Below are positions 34,127 to 42,413 of a stretch of 64,000 bases of DNA, one piece after another. This stretch comes from Streptomyces sp. CB02058 (GTDB taxonomy: Bacteria; Actinomycetota; Actinomycetes; Streptomycetales; Streptomycetaceae): contig NZ_LIPG01000001.1 of NCBI RefSeq assembly GCF_001905505.1, forward strand, positions 868,001-932,000, written 5' to 3'. Below the pieces are notes generated by a model that did not search any database, was not told the DNA's origin, and was given only the letters and a program-made list of their open reading frames with translations. The translations under genes and the position numbers were made by a program. Each line of letters begins with the position of its first letter. Within the stretch, counting starts at the first letter, position 1.

Positions 34127-35251
34127 GTGATACTCACACGGGGAGCCAGAATCACCGGGGCGGTGCTCTGCGCCGTGCTCGCGGCCGTCACCGCGGCCTG
34201 GATCGTGCGTGATCTGCGGGCCGTCGGCGATCCGGCCGAGCTGCTGCGCCACTGGGCCGCCTTCGTGGACGCCCGGCCGAAGCAGCTCCCCGCCACGACG
34301 CAGGCCGACCCGGTGCTGCTCGTCGTCAGCGTCCTCGCCCTCGTCGCCGCGCTCCGCTCGTCGATCGCCGCGTCCGTGCTGGTCACCACCGGTGTGGTCA
34401 CCCTCGTGATGCGGCTGCCCGGCGTCTGGACCATCGGCGCCTCCTGGATGGACGGACGCTTCGGCGACGAGCTGCGCACCCGCGCCCTCGTCGGCACCTT
34501 CGCCGTCCTCGCCGCGGCCCTCGCGCTGATCATCACCGGCGCCGCGGGCCGCAGACAGCCCGAGGACTCCTACGAGCGGCGGCCCACCCGGCCGGGCCAG
34601 GGAGCCGGTGTCACCACCTTCCTGCTGCTCGGTGTCTCCGGGGCGGTCCTGATCGCCTGGGAGGTACGGCAGTTCGTCACCCTGCGCGCGGACGTCTACC
34701 CGGACTGGTTCATCGGCGGACGCACCATCCGGACGGGACTGATCGACGCGCCGCCCGGCTGGGACAGCCTGGCGCTCGCGGCCGTCTGCCTGGTGGTGGC
34801 CTGGGCGGCACTCTTCCGGGCCGTCCACTCACGGCCGCTCGGCATGATCGCCGCCGGATTCCTGCTGGTCTCGGGCGGCGCCGGGATCGCCCAGGCCGTC
34901 CACGAGCGGATGCTGGACCACTTCGGCGAGCTCGACGTGGAGTACCAGCTCCTCGTCCTCACCTGGTTCCTGCTCGCCCTCGCCGGGCTCCTGACCCTGC
35001 TCGTCCTGGCACGCAGGGGCTTCGAGGTGTCCGACGGCGAGGACCAGGGGTACGGCGGCTACGGCTATCCGCAGTCCGGCTCCCAGGGGTACGGCTACCC
35101 GCAGACCGGCACCCCGGGCTACGGCTATCCGCAGGGCGGCACCCCGGGCTACGGCTATCCGCAGGGCGGCACCCCCGGCTACGGCTACCCGGGCAGCGGC
35201 GGCGGGCCCGCCGCCCCGCCGCCGCCCAGCTCCCGGCCGCCCAGCTGGTGA
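34127..35251 (+). CDS. Multi-pass membrane protein with GYGYPQ repeat tail
   Basis: A 374-residue protein with about seven hydrophobic segments (for example ITGAVLCAVLAAVTAAW, VLLVVSVLALVAAL, GVTTFLLLGVSGAVLIA and LLVLTWFLLALAGLLTLLVL) and a cytoplasmic-type tail of tandem GYGYPQ[ST/GG][GT][TS]P units. No enzymatic motif was recognised. GTG 34127 was chosen over earlier in-frame starts because these lie inside the terminator hairpin of the preceding operon. Function unknown; a conserved Streptomyces membrane protein lies at this place next to the S9 peptidase and mshB. Confidence 0.8.
   Translation: MILTRGARITGAVLCAVLAAVTAAWIVRDLRAVGDPAELLRHWAAFVDARPKQLPATTQADPVLLVVSVLALVAALRSSIAASVLVTTGVVTLVMRLPGVWTIGASWMDGRFGDELRTRALVGTFAVLAAALALIITGAAGRRQPEDSYERRPTRPGQGAGVTTFLLLGVSGAVLIAWEVRQFVTLRADVYPDWFIGGRTIRTGLIDAPPGWDSLALAAVCLVVAWAALFRAVHSRPLGMIAAGFLLVSGGAGIAQAVHERMLDHFGELDVEYQLLVLTWFLLALAGLLTLLVLARRGFEVSDGEDQGYGGYGYPQSGSQGYGYPQTGTPGYGYPQGGTPGYGYPQGGTPGYGYPGSGGGPAAPPPPSSRPPSW
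35046..35195 (+). repeat. 30-bp coding tandem repeat (GYGYPQ)
   Basis: About five copies of a 30-bp unit built on TACGGCTATCCGCAGGGCGG encode the GYGYPQ tail. The central copies are nearly identical, which suggests slippage expansion. Confidence 0.85.
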
Positions 35252-35259
35252 GGGCCCGG

Positions 35260-37386
35260 CTACCCCCGGGCCAGCCCCAGTGACCGCTTGAGGAAGTCCA
35301 CCTGGAGCAGCAGCAGGTTCTCGGCGACCTGCTCCTGCGGGGTCATGTGCGTCACCCCGCTCAGCGGCAGCACCTCGTGCGGGCGCCCGGCGGACAGCAG
35401 CGCGGACGAGAGCCTCAGCGCATGGGCGACCACCACGTTGTCGTCGGCCAGGCCGTGGACGATCATCATCGGCCGCACCTCGCCGGCCGGCTCGGACAGC
35501 CCCTCGTCCGTCACCAGGGAGCTGTGGGCGTACACCTCGGGCCGCGCGGCGGGGTCACCGAGATAGCGCTCGGTGTAGTGGGTGTCGTACAGCCGCCAGT
35601 CCGTCACCGGCGCGCCGACCACCGCCGCGTGGAAGACGTCCGGGCGCCGCAGCACCGCGAGCGCCGAGAGGTATCCGCCGTACGACCAGCCGCGCATCGC
35701 CACCTTCGAGAGGTCCAGCGGGAAGCGCTCCGCCAGCGCGTGCAGCGCCTCCACCTGGTCGTCGAGGGTCAGGGTGAAGTCGTCCCTGACCGCCTTCTCC
35801 CAGCCGGGTGAGCGGCCGGGAGCGCCCCGGCCGTCCGCGACGATCACGGCGAAACCGTGGTCGGCGAACCACTGCGACGTGAGGTGCGGATTGTGCGCGG
35901 CGACGACCCGCCGGCCGTGCGGACCGCCGTACGGGTCCATCAGCACCGGAAGAGGGCCGTCCGATTCCTTGTAGCCGGAGGGGAGCAGCACGGCGCACGG
36001 GATGCGCCGTGCGCCCCCCTCGGTCAGCTGGACCCGTGCCCGCAGGGTCGGCTCCTGGGCGAGACCGGCCACGGTGGCGATCCGCTTGCCGTCCCGCAGG
36101 ACCTGTACGGCCGCTCCCGGCTGCTCCAGAGTCGCCGAGACCAGCACCGTCACGTCGCCCGAGCGCACCGCCGAGTGCACCCCGGCGCCCTCGCTGACGC
36201 GCTCGACGCCCAGCTCGCCGACCCGGTAGACATGGCTCTGCCCCGTCTCGGGATCGGCCGCGCCCTCGCCCGCCGTGGCCTGCACCAGGATGTCCGACTC
36301 CCCGATGTCCAGCACAGCCTGGATGTGCAGCTGGTCACCGGTCAGCGGGCGGTCGCCGACCGAGAGCACCCGCGCGCCCCCCTCGTCGGCGACCCGTACG
36401 AGACGCCCGTCCGGCGCCCAGGCGGGCACGCCGGCGAAAAGATCGAGCCAGATTTCGTCCTCGTCCACATGTACGGTCCGCGTCGCACCGCTCTCCGTGT
36501 CCACGGCCAGATGCAGCTGGCTGCGCTGGTCGCGGGCCTGCACCAGGAGCAGCGGCGCGCCGTGCGACGACCAGTGCACCCGGGCCAGATAGGGGAAGCG
36601 CGCGCGGTCCCAGACGACCTCCGTGCGCGCCCCCTCCAGGTCCGTCACGAAGAGCCGCACCTCGGCGTTGGCCGTCCCCGCCGCCGGATAGCCCACCTCG
36701 GCCGGCCGGCTCCCGGGGTTCGCGGGATCGGCGATCCACCACCGCTGTACGGCGCTGTCGTCGGCGCGGGCGACGAGCAGGCGCTCCGAGTCGGGCGACC
36801 ACCAGAAACCCCGGTAGCGGCCCATCTCCTCGGCCGCGACGAACTCGGCCAGCCCGTAGGAGACCTGCGCGTCCTCCGGCTCGGCGACCGGGCGGTCGCC
36901 CTCGCCGTCCGCACCCACCACGCGGAGCGCGCCCCGGGAGACATAGGCGATGTGCCGGCCGTCGGGGGAGGGGCGCGGGTCGATGACCGGACCCGGCACC
37001 GGCAGGGCGCGGGCCGTGCCCGCCCTCAACTCCGCGACGTACACCTTGCCCGAGAGCGCGAAAGCGGCCAACTCGGCGGCCTCGTCGACCGCGTAGCCGA
37101 CGATTCCCGCCGAACCCTCCCTGGTCCGCTCGCGCCGCGCGCGCTCCTGGGGGGACAGCTTCTCCGCCGAACCCCCCAGCAGCACCGAGGGATCGGCGGC
37201 GACCCGCTCCTCACCGGTCAGGGTGTCGAGCACCATGAGCCGGTTCGTCCGGTCGGTGCCCGACGACGAGCGGAGGAAGATCACCCGCGTCCCGTCCCTC
37301 GAGACGGTGAACGCGCGAGGTGCGCCGAGAGTGAACCGCTGGGTCCGGGCGTGCTGGCGCGGAAAAGACAGCTTCTGCGAGGTCAT
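35260..37386 (-). CDS. Prolyl oligopeptidase family (S9) dipeptidyl peptidase
   Basis: A 708-residue two-domain serine peptidase. The N-terminal beta-propeller (DPP IV type, about residues 20-440) includes YGLAEFVAAEEMGRYRGFWW, the region that carries the substrate-amine-binding Glu pair in DPP IV. The C-terminal alpha/beta hydrolase has the PYGGPHGRRV oxyanion block, nucleophile GWSYGGY, Asp in VHGLADDNVV and His in LSGVTHM. No signal peptide was seen, so it is cytoplasmic. It would trim dipeptides from short peptides, which fits a position beside two peptide importers. ATG 37386 matches the family N-terminus (MTSQKLSFPRQHARTQRFTL). Confidence 0.93.
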   Translation of the reverse strand: MTSQKLSFPRQHARTQRFTLGAPRAFTVSRDGTRVIFLRSSSGTDRTNRLMVLDTLTGEERVAADPSVLLGGSAEKLSPQERARRERTREGSAGIVGYAVDEAAELAAFALSGKVYVAELRAGTARALPVPGPVIDPRPSPDGRHIAYVSRGALRVVGADGEGDRPVAEPEDAQVSYGLAEFVAAEEMGRYRGFWWSPDSERLLVARADDSAVQRWWIADPANPGSRPAEVGYPAAGTANAEVRLFVTDLEGARTEVVWDRARFPYLARVHWSSHGAPLLLVQARDQRSQLHLAVDTESGATRTVHVDEDEIWLDLFAGVPAWAPDGRLVRVADEGGARVLSVGDRPLTGDQLHIQAVLDIGESDILVQATAGEGAADPETGQSHVYRVGELGVERVSEGAGVHSAVRSGDVTVLVSATLEQPGAAVQVLRDGKRIATVAGLAQEPTLRARVQLTEGGARRIPCAVLLPSGYKESDGPLPVLMDPYGGPHGRRVVAAHNPHLTSQWFADHGFAVIVADGRGAPGRSPGWEKAVRDDFTLTLDDQVEALHALAERFPLDLSKVAMRGWSYGGYLSALAVLRRPDVFHAAVVGAPVTDWRLYDTHYTERYLGDPAARPEVYAHSSLVTDEGLSEPAGEVRPMMIVHGLADDNVVVAHALRLSSALLSAGRPHEVLPLSGVTHMTPQEQVAENLLLLQVDFLKRSLGLARG

Positions 37387-37552
37387 GGCACCGAACCTAG
37401 CCGTCGACGGGCGGTCCGTGCGCCCCTCGTGCTGCTGTGCCCCGATCAATGCGTCGGCACGGATAGTTATGATCCGTAGCGCTCGGTGGGTATGAACCTG
37501 CTGGCTCCATGTGTGCTGCCTGTCCCGACCGTACTGATGGAGGTGAACCGCC

Positions 37553-37747
37553 GTGGCACTCTCGATTTCGGCGGTGGTGCTGCTGGCGATCGTCGTCTTC
37601 CTGCTGATCCGGAAATCCGGACTGAAGGGCGGACACGCGGTGGTCTGCATGTTGCTCGGGTTCTATCTCGCGAGCTCGTCGATCGCCCCGACCATCTCGG
37701 AGGTGACGTCGAACGTGGCAGGAATGATCGGGGGCATCAAGTTCTGA
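37553..37747 (+). CDS. Small membrane protein upstream of mshB
   Basis: A 64-residue protein with two hydrophobic stretches (ISAVVLLAIVVFLLI and HAVVCMLLGFYLASSS) joined by a short basic loop (RKSGLKGGH). The GTG start has a good GGAGGTG site. A small protein of this kind is conserved at this place in Streptomyces to my recollection. Function unknown. Confidence 0.75.
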   Translation: MALSISAVVLLAIVVFLLIRKSGLKGGHAVVCMLLGFYLASSSIAPTISEVTSNVAGMIGGIKF

Positions 37748-37818
37748 CAGGTGGGCCGGGAGGCCGGGACACCGTGGGGCGGTCCGTGCGGGGGGCGGGC
37801 TGCTCGTAGGGTGGTCCC

Positions 37819-38730
37819 ATGAAGGACCTTCCCGCCCGCCGTCTGCTCCTGGTGCACGCGCACCCCGACGACGAGTCGATCAACAACGGCGCCACCATGG
37901 CCAGGTACGCGGCCGAGGGCGCCCACGTCGCCCTGGTGACCTGCACCCTCGGCGAGGAGGGCGAGGTCATCCCGCCCGGCCTGGCGCATCTCGCCGAGGA
38001 CCGGGAGGGCGGCCTGGGCGCCCACCGCGTCGGCGAACTCGCGGCGGCCATGCGGGAGCTCGGCGTGAGCGACCACCGCTTCCTGGGCGGCCCCGGCACG
38101 TACCGCGACTCCGGGATGATGGGCACCGAGCAGAACCACAGGCCCGGCGCCTTCTGGGACGCCCGCCTCGACGAGGCGGCGGGCCACCTCGTCGGAGTGA
38201 TCAGGGCCCTGCGGCCCCAGGTCCTCGTCACCTACGACCCCGACGGCGGATACGGCCACCCCGACCACATCCAGGCGCACCGCGTCGCGATGCGCGCCGC
38301 GGACCTGGCCGCCGATCCCGCGTACGGGGACGGCGCCCCGCACACCATCGCCAAGATCTACTGGAACCGGGTGCCCCGCTCCGTCGCCGCGGAGGGCTTC
38401 GCCCGGCTGCGGGAGACCGCCCCCGACGCCTTCCCGGGGATCGCCGCGATCGACGACGTACCCGGTGTGGTGGACGACACGGAGATCACCGCCGAGATCG
38501 ACGGCTCCGCGTACGCCGCGGCGAAGACCGCGGCCATGCGGGCGCACGCCACCCAGATCGCCGTGGACGGCCCGTTCTTCGCTCTTTCGAACGATCTCGG
38601 GCAGCCCGTCTTCACCACCGAGTACTACCAATTGGTGCGAGGCGACAGCGGCGTGGACCATGGTCTGCGGGAGAACGACCTCTTCGCGGGCCTGGCGGAC
38701 GCGCCCCTCGCACCAGGAGCACAGACATGA
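37819..38730 (+). CDS. mshB: N-acetyl-1-D-myo-inosityl-2-amino-2-deoxy-alpha-D-glucopyranoside deacetylase (mycothiol biosynthesis)
   Basis: A 303-residue LmbE-like zinc deacetylase. It shows the N-terminal HAHPDDES motif (zinc His and Asp, about residues 13-20), the second zinc motif [12 protein letters not shown] (about 142-153) and the family segment [20 protein letters not shown]. It removes acetate from GlcNAc-inositol, the second dedicated step of mycothiol synthesis; mycothiol is the main low-molecular-weight thiol of actinomycetes. It overlaps the next membrane-protein gene by four bases (ATGA). The match in length and sequence to MshB is strong. Confidence 0.96.
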   Translation: MKDLPARRLLLVHAHPDDESINNGATMARYAAEGAHVALVTCTLGEEGEVIPPGLAHLAEDREGGLGAHRVGELAAAMRELGVSDHRFLGGPGTYRDSGMMGTEQNHRPGAFWDARLDEAAGHLVGVIRALRPQVLVTYDPDGGYGHPDHIQAHRVAMRAADLAADPAYGDGAPHTIAKIYWNRVPRSVAAEGFARLRETAPDAFPGIAAIDDVPGVVDDTEITAEIDGSAYAAAKTAAMRAHATQIAVDGPFFALSNDLGQPVFTTEYYQLVRGDSGVDHGLRENDLFAGLADAPLAPGAQT

Positions 38731-39188
38731 GCAGCAGGCAGAGGCCGCGCGCCTCGTCACAGTCGCCGCGCACCAACGCCCCGCCCAGGAGCCCCGCGCC
38801 CACCGGGCTCGCCGCGCCCCCGAACCCCCGGCGCATCCCGCTGTACGTCGGCCTCGCGGTGCTGGGTGCGGCGGTCGGGTTCACGGGCACCCTCGTCCAG
38901 GCGGCCCTGTTCCCGGGCGGGTTGCTGCTCGCGCTGGCCGCGTCGGCCGGGGTGTTCTACGGCGGCCGGGTGCTGACCCGCACACAGCTCGGCGCGCTGG
39001 TACCGGCGGTGGGCTGGTTCATCGCCGTCATCGTCCTGCTCGGCGGGCGCCCCGAGGGCGACTTCGTCTTCGCCGAGGAGATCGGCCTCGCGCTCTTCAT
39101 GCTCGGAGGGATGGCCGTCGCTGTGATGTGTGCCACGATGTCGCGGCTGCCTGATCCGGCCAACGACACCGGTCGACCTGGCACGTGA
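38727..39188 (+). CDS. DUF6113-type membrane protein
   Basis: A 153-residue protein with a Pro/Ser/Arg-rich N-terminal 35 residues and four membrane segments ([20 protein letters not shown], then [34 protein letters not shown] and [19 protein letters not shown]). Its ATG overlaps the mshB stop, so it is co-translated with mshB. Function unknown. Confidence 0.85.
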   Translation: MSSRQRPRASSQSPRTNAPPRSPAPTGLAAPPNPRRIPLYVGLAVLGAAVGFTGTLVQAALFPGGLLLALAASAGVFYGGRVLTRTQLGALVPAVGWFIAVIVLLGGRPEGDFVFAEEIGLALFMLGGMAVAVMCATMSRLPDPANDTGRPGT

Positions 39189-39362
39189 TGTGGTATGTCC
39201 GCTCCCGGTCGCCCCTCCGCGCAGCGGTGGGTGCATCCTTGATTCCCCCGGGCGCGGAGAGTCTTTCGGCGGCGGCCAGTATGGTGGTGCGCGCGCCGAG
39301 CCGTCCCCTGGCCTGCGGCATGGGGGAAGTACGGGCGGCGGAGCCAATCGGGAGAACCTGCT

Positions 39363-41405
39363 TTGAGTCGTGAAACTGACAGTTCGTCCTCCGGGCCCCA
39401 GGGGCGCGGCGGAGCCGCGTACCCGTCGGGTACGCCGCCGTACGGATCACGCCAGTATCCGTCGCTGCACCCGTCTCAGGACGGGCCGGATGAGACTCCG
39501 GAGCCTGCGGATCCGCCTCAGCCCGAGGAGCCCAGAACAGAGACGACGCTGACGACGCGCATCCGGATCAACATTCCGGGCTCGCGTCCGATCCCGCCCG
39601 TCGTGATGCGTACGCCGATGAGTGACACCGACCCCTCGGGCGGCCCCGCCGCCGAGCGGACCGGCAGCACCCCGAGGCCCGGCGCTCCCGTGCCCTCGCC
39701 CGGCGGTGCGCCCGGCGGCCCCGGCCCGGAGGCGCGTGACGGCGGCCCGGCCGCCGAGCCCCCGGCCAAGGAGAAGAGCGGCAGCGACTGGTTCGCCCCG
39801 CGCAAGGCTCCGGCCCCCGCCGCGGGCGCGGCCCCGGCTCCGGGTGCCCCCGGGCCGAACCCGGGCCAGGGCTCCGGCGGCCCCTCGTCGGGCGGCCCTT
39901 CCGGGGCGCCCGGTTCCGGGCCCACGCCGCCGCCCCGCGCGGACTCGCCGTACTTCTCGGAGGGTGCGCCGACCGGTGCCCGCCAGGGCGGCAGCGCCCT
40001 GGACGGACTCGGCGCGGGCGGCCCCGGCGGTCCGCGTCCCACGCCGAACCCCGGCATGCGCCCGCCCGGCGGCCCCGGACCCTCCGGGCCCACCACCGGC
40101 CCGGCCACCGGCAGTTCCGCGCTGACGCCGGACCTCGACGGCCTCCCCGGCGGCCCGGCGGGCCCCCGGCCTGGCGGACCCGGCGGCGTACCGCCGCGGA
40201 TGTCCGACGACACAGCGATCCTGACGCCGCAGGCCCCGGCACCGGGTCCCGGCAACGGCCCGGGCGGCCATGTCTCCGGTGACACGCTCACCAGCGGCAT
40301 CCCCGTCATCCCCTCGGACTCCCGCTCGCCCTTCCCCGGCGGGCCCGGCGGACTGCGCCCCGAGGGCCCCCTGGGTGGCGGACCCGCCGACCCGGGTGCC
40401 CCCGCGGCGCCCGCGCCCGCCCCGAGGCCGGCTCCGCAGCCCGCGCCGCCCGCCAGGAAGGGCCGTTCCAAGCTGGTCCTCCTGGGGGTCGCCGTGTTCG
40501 TGCTGTTCGGCGTCGCCTACGGCGCGGGACTGCTGATGAACCACTCCGAGGTCCCGAAGGGCACCACGGTGCTCGGCGTCGACATCGGCGGTGGCACGAA
40601 GGAGGAGGCGGTCACGAAGCTGGAGGCCGCCCTCGGCAAGCGCGCCAAGGCGCCTCTCCAGCTGTCCGTCGACGGCAAGGAGGAGAAGCTCTCCCCGGAG
40701 AAGGCCGGTCTGACCCTGGACAGCCAGGAGACCGTACGCGGCGCCGCGGGCAGCGACTACAACCCGGTCTCCGTGATCGGCTCCCTGTTCGGCGGAGCGC
40801 GCTCCGCCGACCCGGTGATCCCGGTCGACGAGGAGAAGCTCGGGGTCGCGCTGACCGATCTGGCGGGCGTCTCCGGCTCCGCGAACGACGGCACGATCAA
40901 GTTCGAGCCGAACAAGGCCGTCGCCGTCCCCGGCAAGTCGGGCAAGTCGCTGGACGTCAACCGGTCGTTGATCTCCGTACGCGACGCCTATCGCGCGCAG
41001 GTCCAGACCGGTGAGCCGGCCGTCGTCGAACTGCCGGTCGCCGCAACCGAACCCACCATCACCAAGGCCGAACTGGACCGGGCGATGAAGGAGTTCGCCC
41101 AGCCGGCGATGTCTGGTCTGGTGACCATCAAGGCCGGGCAGAAGCAGATCGACTTCGGGCCAGCCAGGTCGCTGCCGCAGATCCTGTCCATGAAGCCGAT
41201 CGACGGCAAGCTCGTCGCGGTCTACGACAAGAAGGCGATCGAGACCCTGCTGGACGGCGTCTTCGACGGGATCATGATCACGAAGGGCGACGGGAAGCAG
41301 TACCCGGTCAGCCCCGACGACGTGGCCCACGCCATGCAGGGCGCGCTGCTCGGCAAGACCCCCGCCGAGCGCACCGTCGCGATCGAGCTCAACGGCGAGG
41401 GCTGA
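39363..41405 (+). CDS. VanW/PG_binding_4-type cell-wall protein with long Pro/Gly-rich region
   Basis: A 680-residue protein. Residues 1-365 are low-complexity Pro/Gly/Ala/Ser, probably disordered and cytoplasmic. A single membrane segment follows (LVLLGVAVFVLFGVAYGAGL, about 371-390), then an extracellular part with TTVLGVDIGGGTKEEAVTKL, the start of PG_binding_4 modules found in VanW/YkuD-associated proteins. No catalytic L,D-transpeptidase Cys motif was seen. It is therefore likely a peptidoglycan-binding or wall-associated protein without transpeptidase activity. The start at TTG 39363 has GGGAGAACC upstream. The spacer 39189-39362 shows no gene. Confidence 0.8.
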   Translation: MSRETDSSSSGPQGRGGAAYPSGTPPYGSRQYPSLHPSQDGPDETPEPADPPQPEEPRTETTLTTRIRINIPGSRPIPPVVMRTPMSDTDPSGGPAAERTGSTPRPGAPVPSPGGAPGGPGPEARDGGPAAEPPAKEKSGSDWFAPRKAPAPAAGAAPAPGAPGPNPGQGSGGPSSGGPSGAPGSGPTPPPRADSPYFSEGAPTGARQGGSALDGLGAGGPGGPRPTPNPGMRPPGGPGPSGPTTGPATGSSALTPDLDGLPGGPAGPRPGGPGGVPPRMSDDTAILTPQAPAPGPGNGPGGHVSGDTLTSGIPVIPSDSRSPFPGGPGGLRPEGPLGGGPADPGAPAAPAPAPRPAPQPAPPARKGRSKLVLLGVAVFVLFGVAYGAGLLMNHSEVPKGTTVLGVDIGGGTKEEAVTKLEAALGKRAKAPLQLSVDGKEEKLSPEKAGLTLDSQETVRGAAGSDYNPVSVIGSLFGGARSADPVIPVDEEKLGVALTDLAGVSGSANDGTIKFEPNKAVAVPGKSGKSLDVNRSLISVRDAYRAQVQTGEPAVVELPVAATEPTITKAELDRAMKEFAQPAMSGLVTIKAGQKQIDFGPARSLPQILSMKPIDGKLVAVYDKKAIETLLDGVFDGIMITKGDGKQYPVSPDDVAHAMQGALLGKTPAERTVAIELNGEG

Positions 41406-41430
41406 CAGGCCCGCGCGACACGCGTACAAC

Positions 41431-41462
41431 CCGCCCCCGCCCGGCTCCCCGGACGGGGGCGG
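41431..41462 (+). terminator. Terminator after the PG_binding_4 gene
   Basis: A 14-bp stem with one mismatch (arms 41431-41444 and 41449-41462, loop CTCC) lies 25 bp after the stop. Confidence 0.65.
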
Positions 41463-41533
41463 AGCCGTACGGCCCCGGAGCGCCCGGACGGCGCGGGGCC
41501 GTCCACGAGACCGGTCCGGGAGGAGAGGGTTCC

Positions 41534-41971
41534 ATGTCCACCCGATGGAGTCTGACGATCGACTGCGCGCACCCGAAGGCACTGGCGTCCTTCTGGGCGC
41601 TGGCCCTGGGATACGTGGAGACGCCCCCGCCCGCCGGGTTCGGCAGCTGGGAGGAGTGGTTCGCCCACCATGACGTGCCGGAGGAGGAGTGGGACGACGG
41701 CGCCTATCTGTCCGACCCGGACGGCGTGGGCCCGACCCTGTCCTTCATGAAGGTCCCGGAGCCCAGGACGTCCAAGAACCGGCTCCACATCGACGTGCGG
41801 GTGGGCGGTGGCCGCGAGACCCCGTGGGAGATCCGGTGGCCGCGGGTGACCGAGGCGGTGGAGAGGCTGACGGCCGCCGGTGCGACGGTCGTCCGGGAGC
41901 ACGAGCTGGGGGGTCGGCCCGATCATGTCGAGATGGCCGACCCCGAAGGCCACGTGTTCTGCGTGCTCTGA
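41534..41971 (+). CDS. VOC superfamily (glyoxalase-like) protein
   Basis: A 145-residue single-module VOC protein of the glyoxalase_6 kind. It begins WSLTIDCAHPKALASFWALA and ends GRPDHVEMADPEGHVFCVL, where the final DPEGHVFC element usually supplies a metal-ligand region. Two beta-alpha-beta-beta-beta units fit the length. The substrate is unknown. It is preceded by a GGAGGAGAG site. A scar of two broken genes follows directly downstream. Confidence 0.88.
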   Translation: MSTRWSLTIDCAHPKALASFWALALGYVETPPPAGFGSWEEWFAHHDVPEEEWDDGAYLSDPDGVGPTLSFMKVPEPRTSKNRLHIDVRVGGGRETPWEIRWPRVTEAVERLTAAGATVVREHELGGRPDHVEMADPEGHVFCVL

Positions 41972-41998
41972 GACGTCCCGGCCCCTCCCGTGCGGACG

Positions 41999-42127
41999 TC
42001 AGCGCCGCGCCGGCGCCAGCAGGCTCAGTCCGAACATCAGGACGCCCAGGGGGAGATGGACCGACGGCACGTGCGCGATGCCGAGCACGACCTGGACCGA
42101 GGCGAGGACGAGGAAGCCGGCGGCGCG
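41999..42127 (-). pseudogene. 3' end of a lost membrane-protein gene
   Basis: On the minus strand the last 42 codons before the stop at 41999 read as a plausible membrane-protein tail (AAGFLVLASVQVVLGIAH, then VHLPLGVLMFGLSLL). Upstream of about 42127 the frame becomes meaningless because it runs antisense to another gene remnant. Only the C-terminal end of the gene seems to have survived. Confidence 0.55.
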
Positions 42128-42337
42128 TGCATCGCCGCGTACATGGTCGCCATCGCCGACCGGGCCCCGGGGCTCGAACTCCTGGAGCGGACGGTCAACG
42201 GACTGCCGGGCCTGGTGGCCCTGCGCGACGGCGTCGTCGCGACCGTTGCCTCGTTCGAGGTCGCCGACGGCCGTGTCACCCGGATCTGGGTGGTACGCAA
42301 CCCGGAGAAGCTGCGGCCGTGGTCGCCGGAGGGCTGA
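42128..42337 (+). pseudogene. 3' end of a lost SigJ/ECF41-type sigma factor gene
   Basis: The plus-strand frame ending at 42337 reads, from about residue position 42134, as the C-terminal SnoaL-like half of ECF41/SigJ sigma factors: ERTVNGLPGLVALRDG, then SFEVADGRVTRIWVVRNPEK and LRPW. Sigma regions 2 and 4 are absent; the sequence before the junction belongs to the opposite-strand remnant. A truncated, probably non-functional gene. Confidence 0.6.
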
Positions 42338-42353
42338 GGCCCGTCGAGCGTCC

Positions 42354-42390
42354 GTCCCCCGGCCCCGCGTGATCCGCGGGGCCGGGGGAC
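42354..42390. terminator. Strong bidirectional hairpin
   Basis: A perfect 16-bp inverted repeat (arms 42354-42369 and 42375-42390, loop TGATC) lies between the sigma-factor remnant and the end of the GH55-like gene. Confidence 0.75.
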
Positions 42391-42413
42391 GGGGCATGGG
42401 CCGGAGGAGGGCC

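Noticed and set aside
39447..41582. 711-codon minus-strand frame opposite the PG_binding_4-type gene
   Set aside because: Translation is a low-complexity mirror of the Pro/Gly-rich coding sequence.
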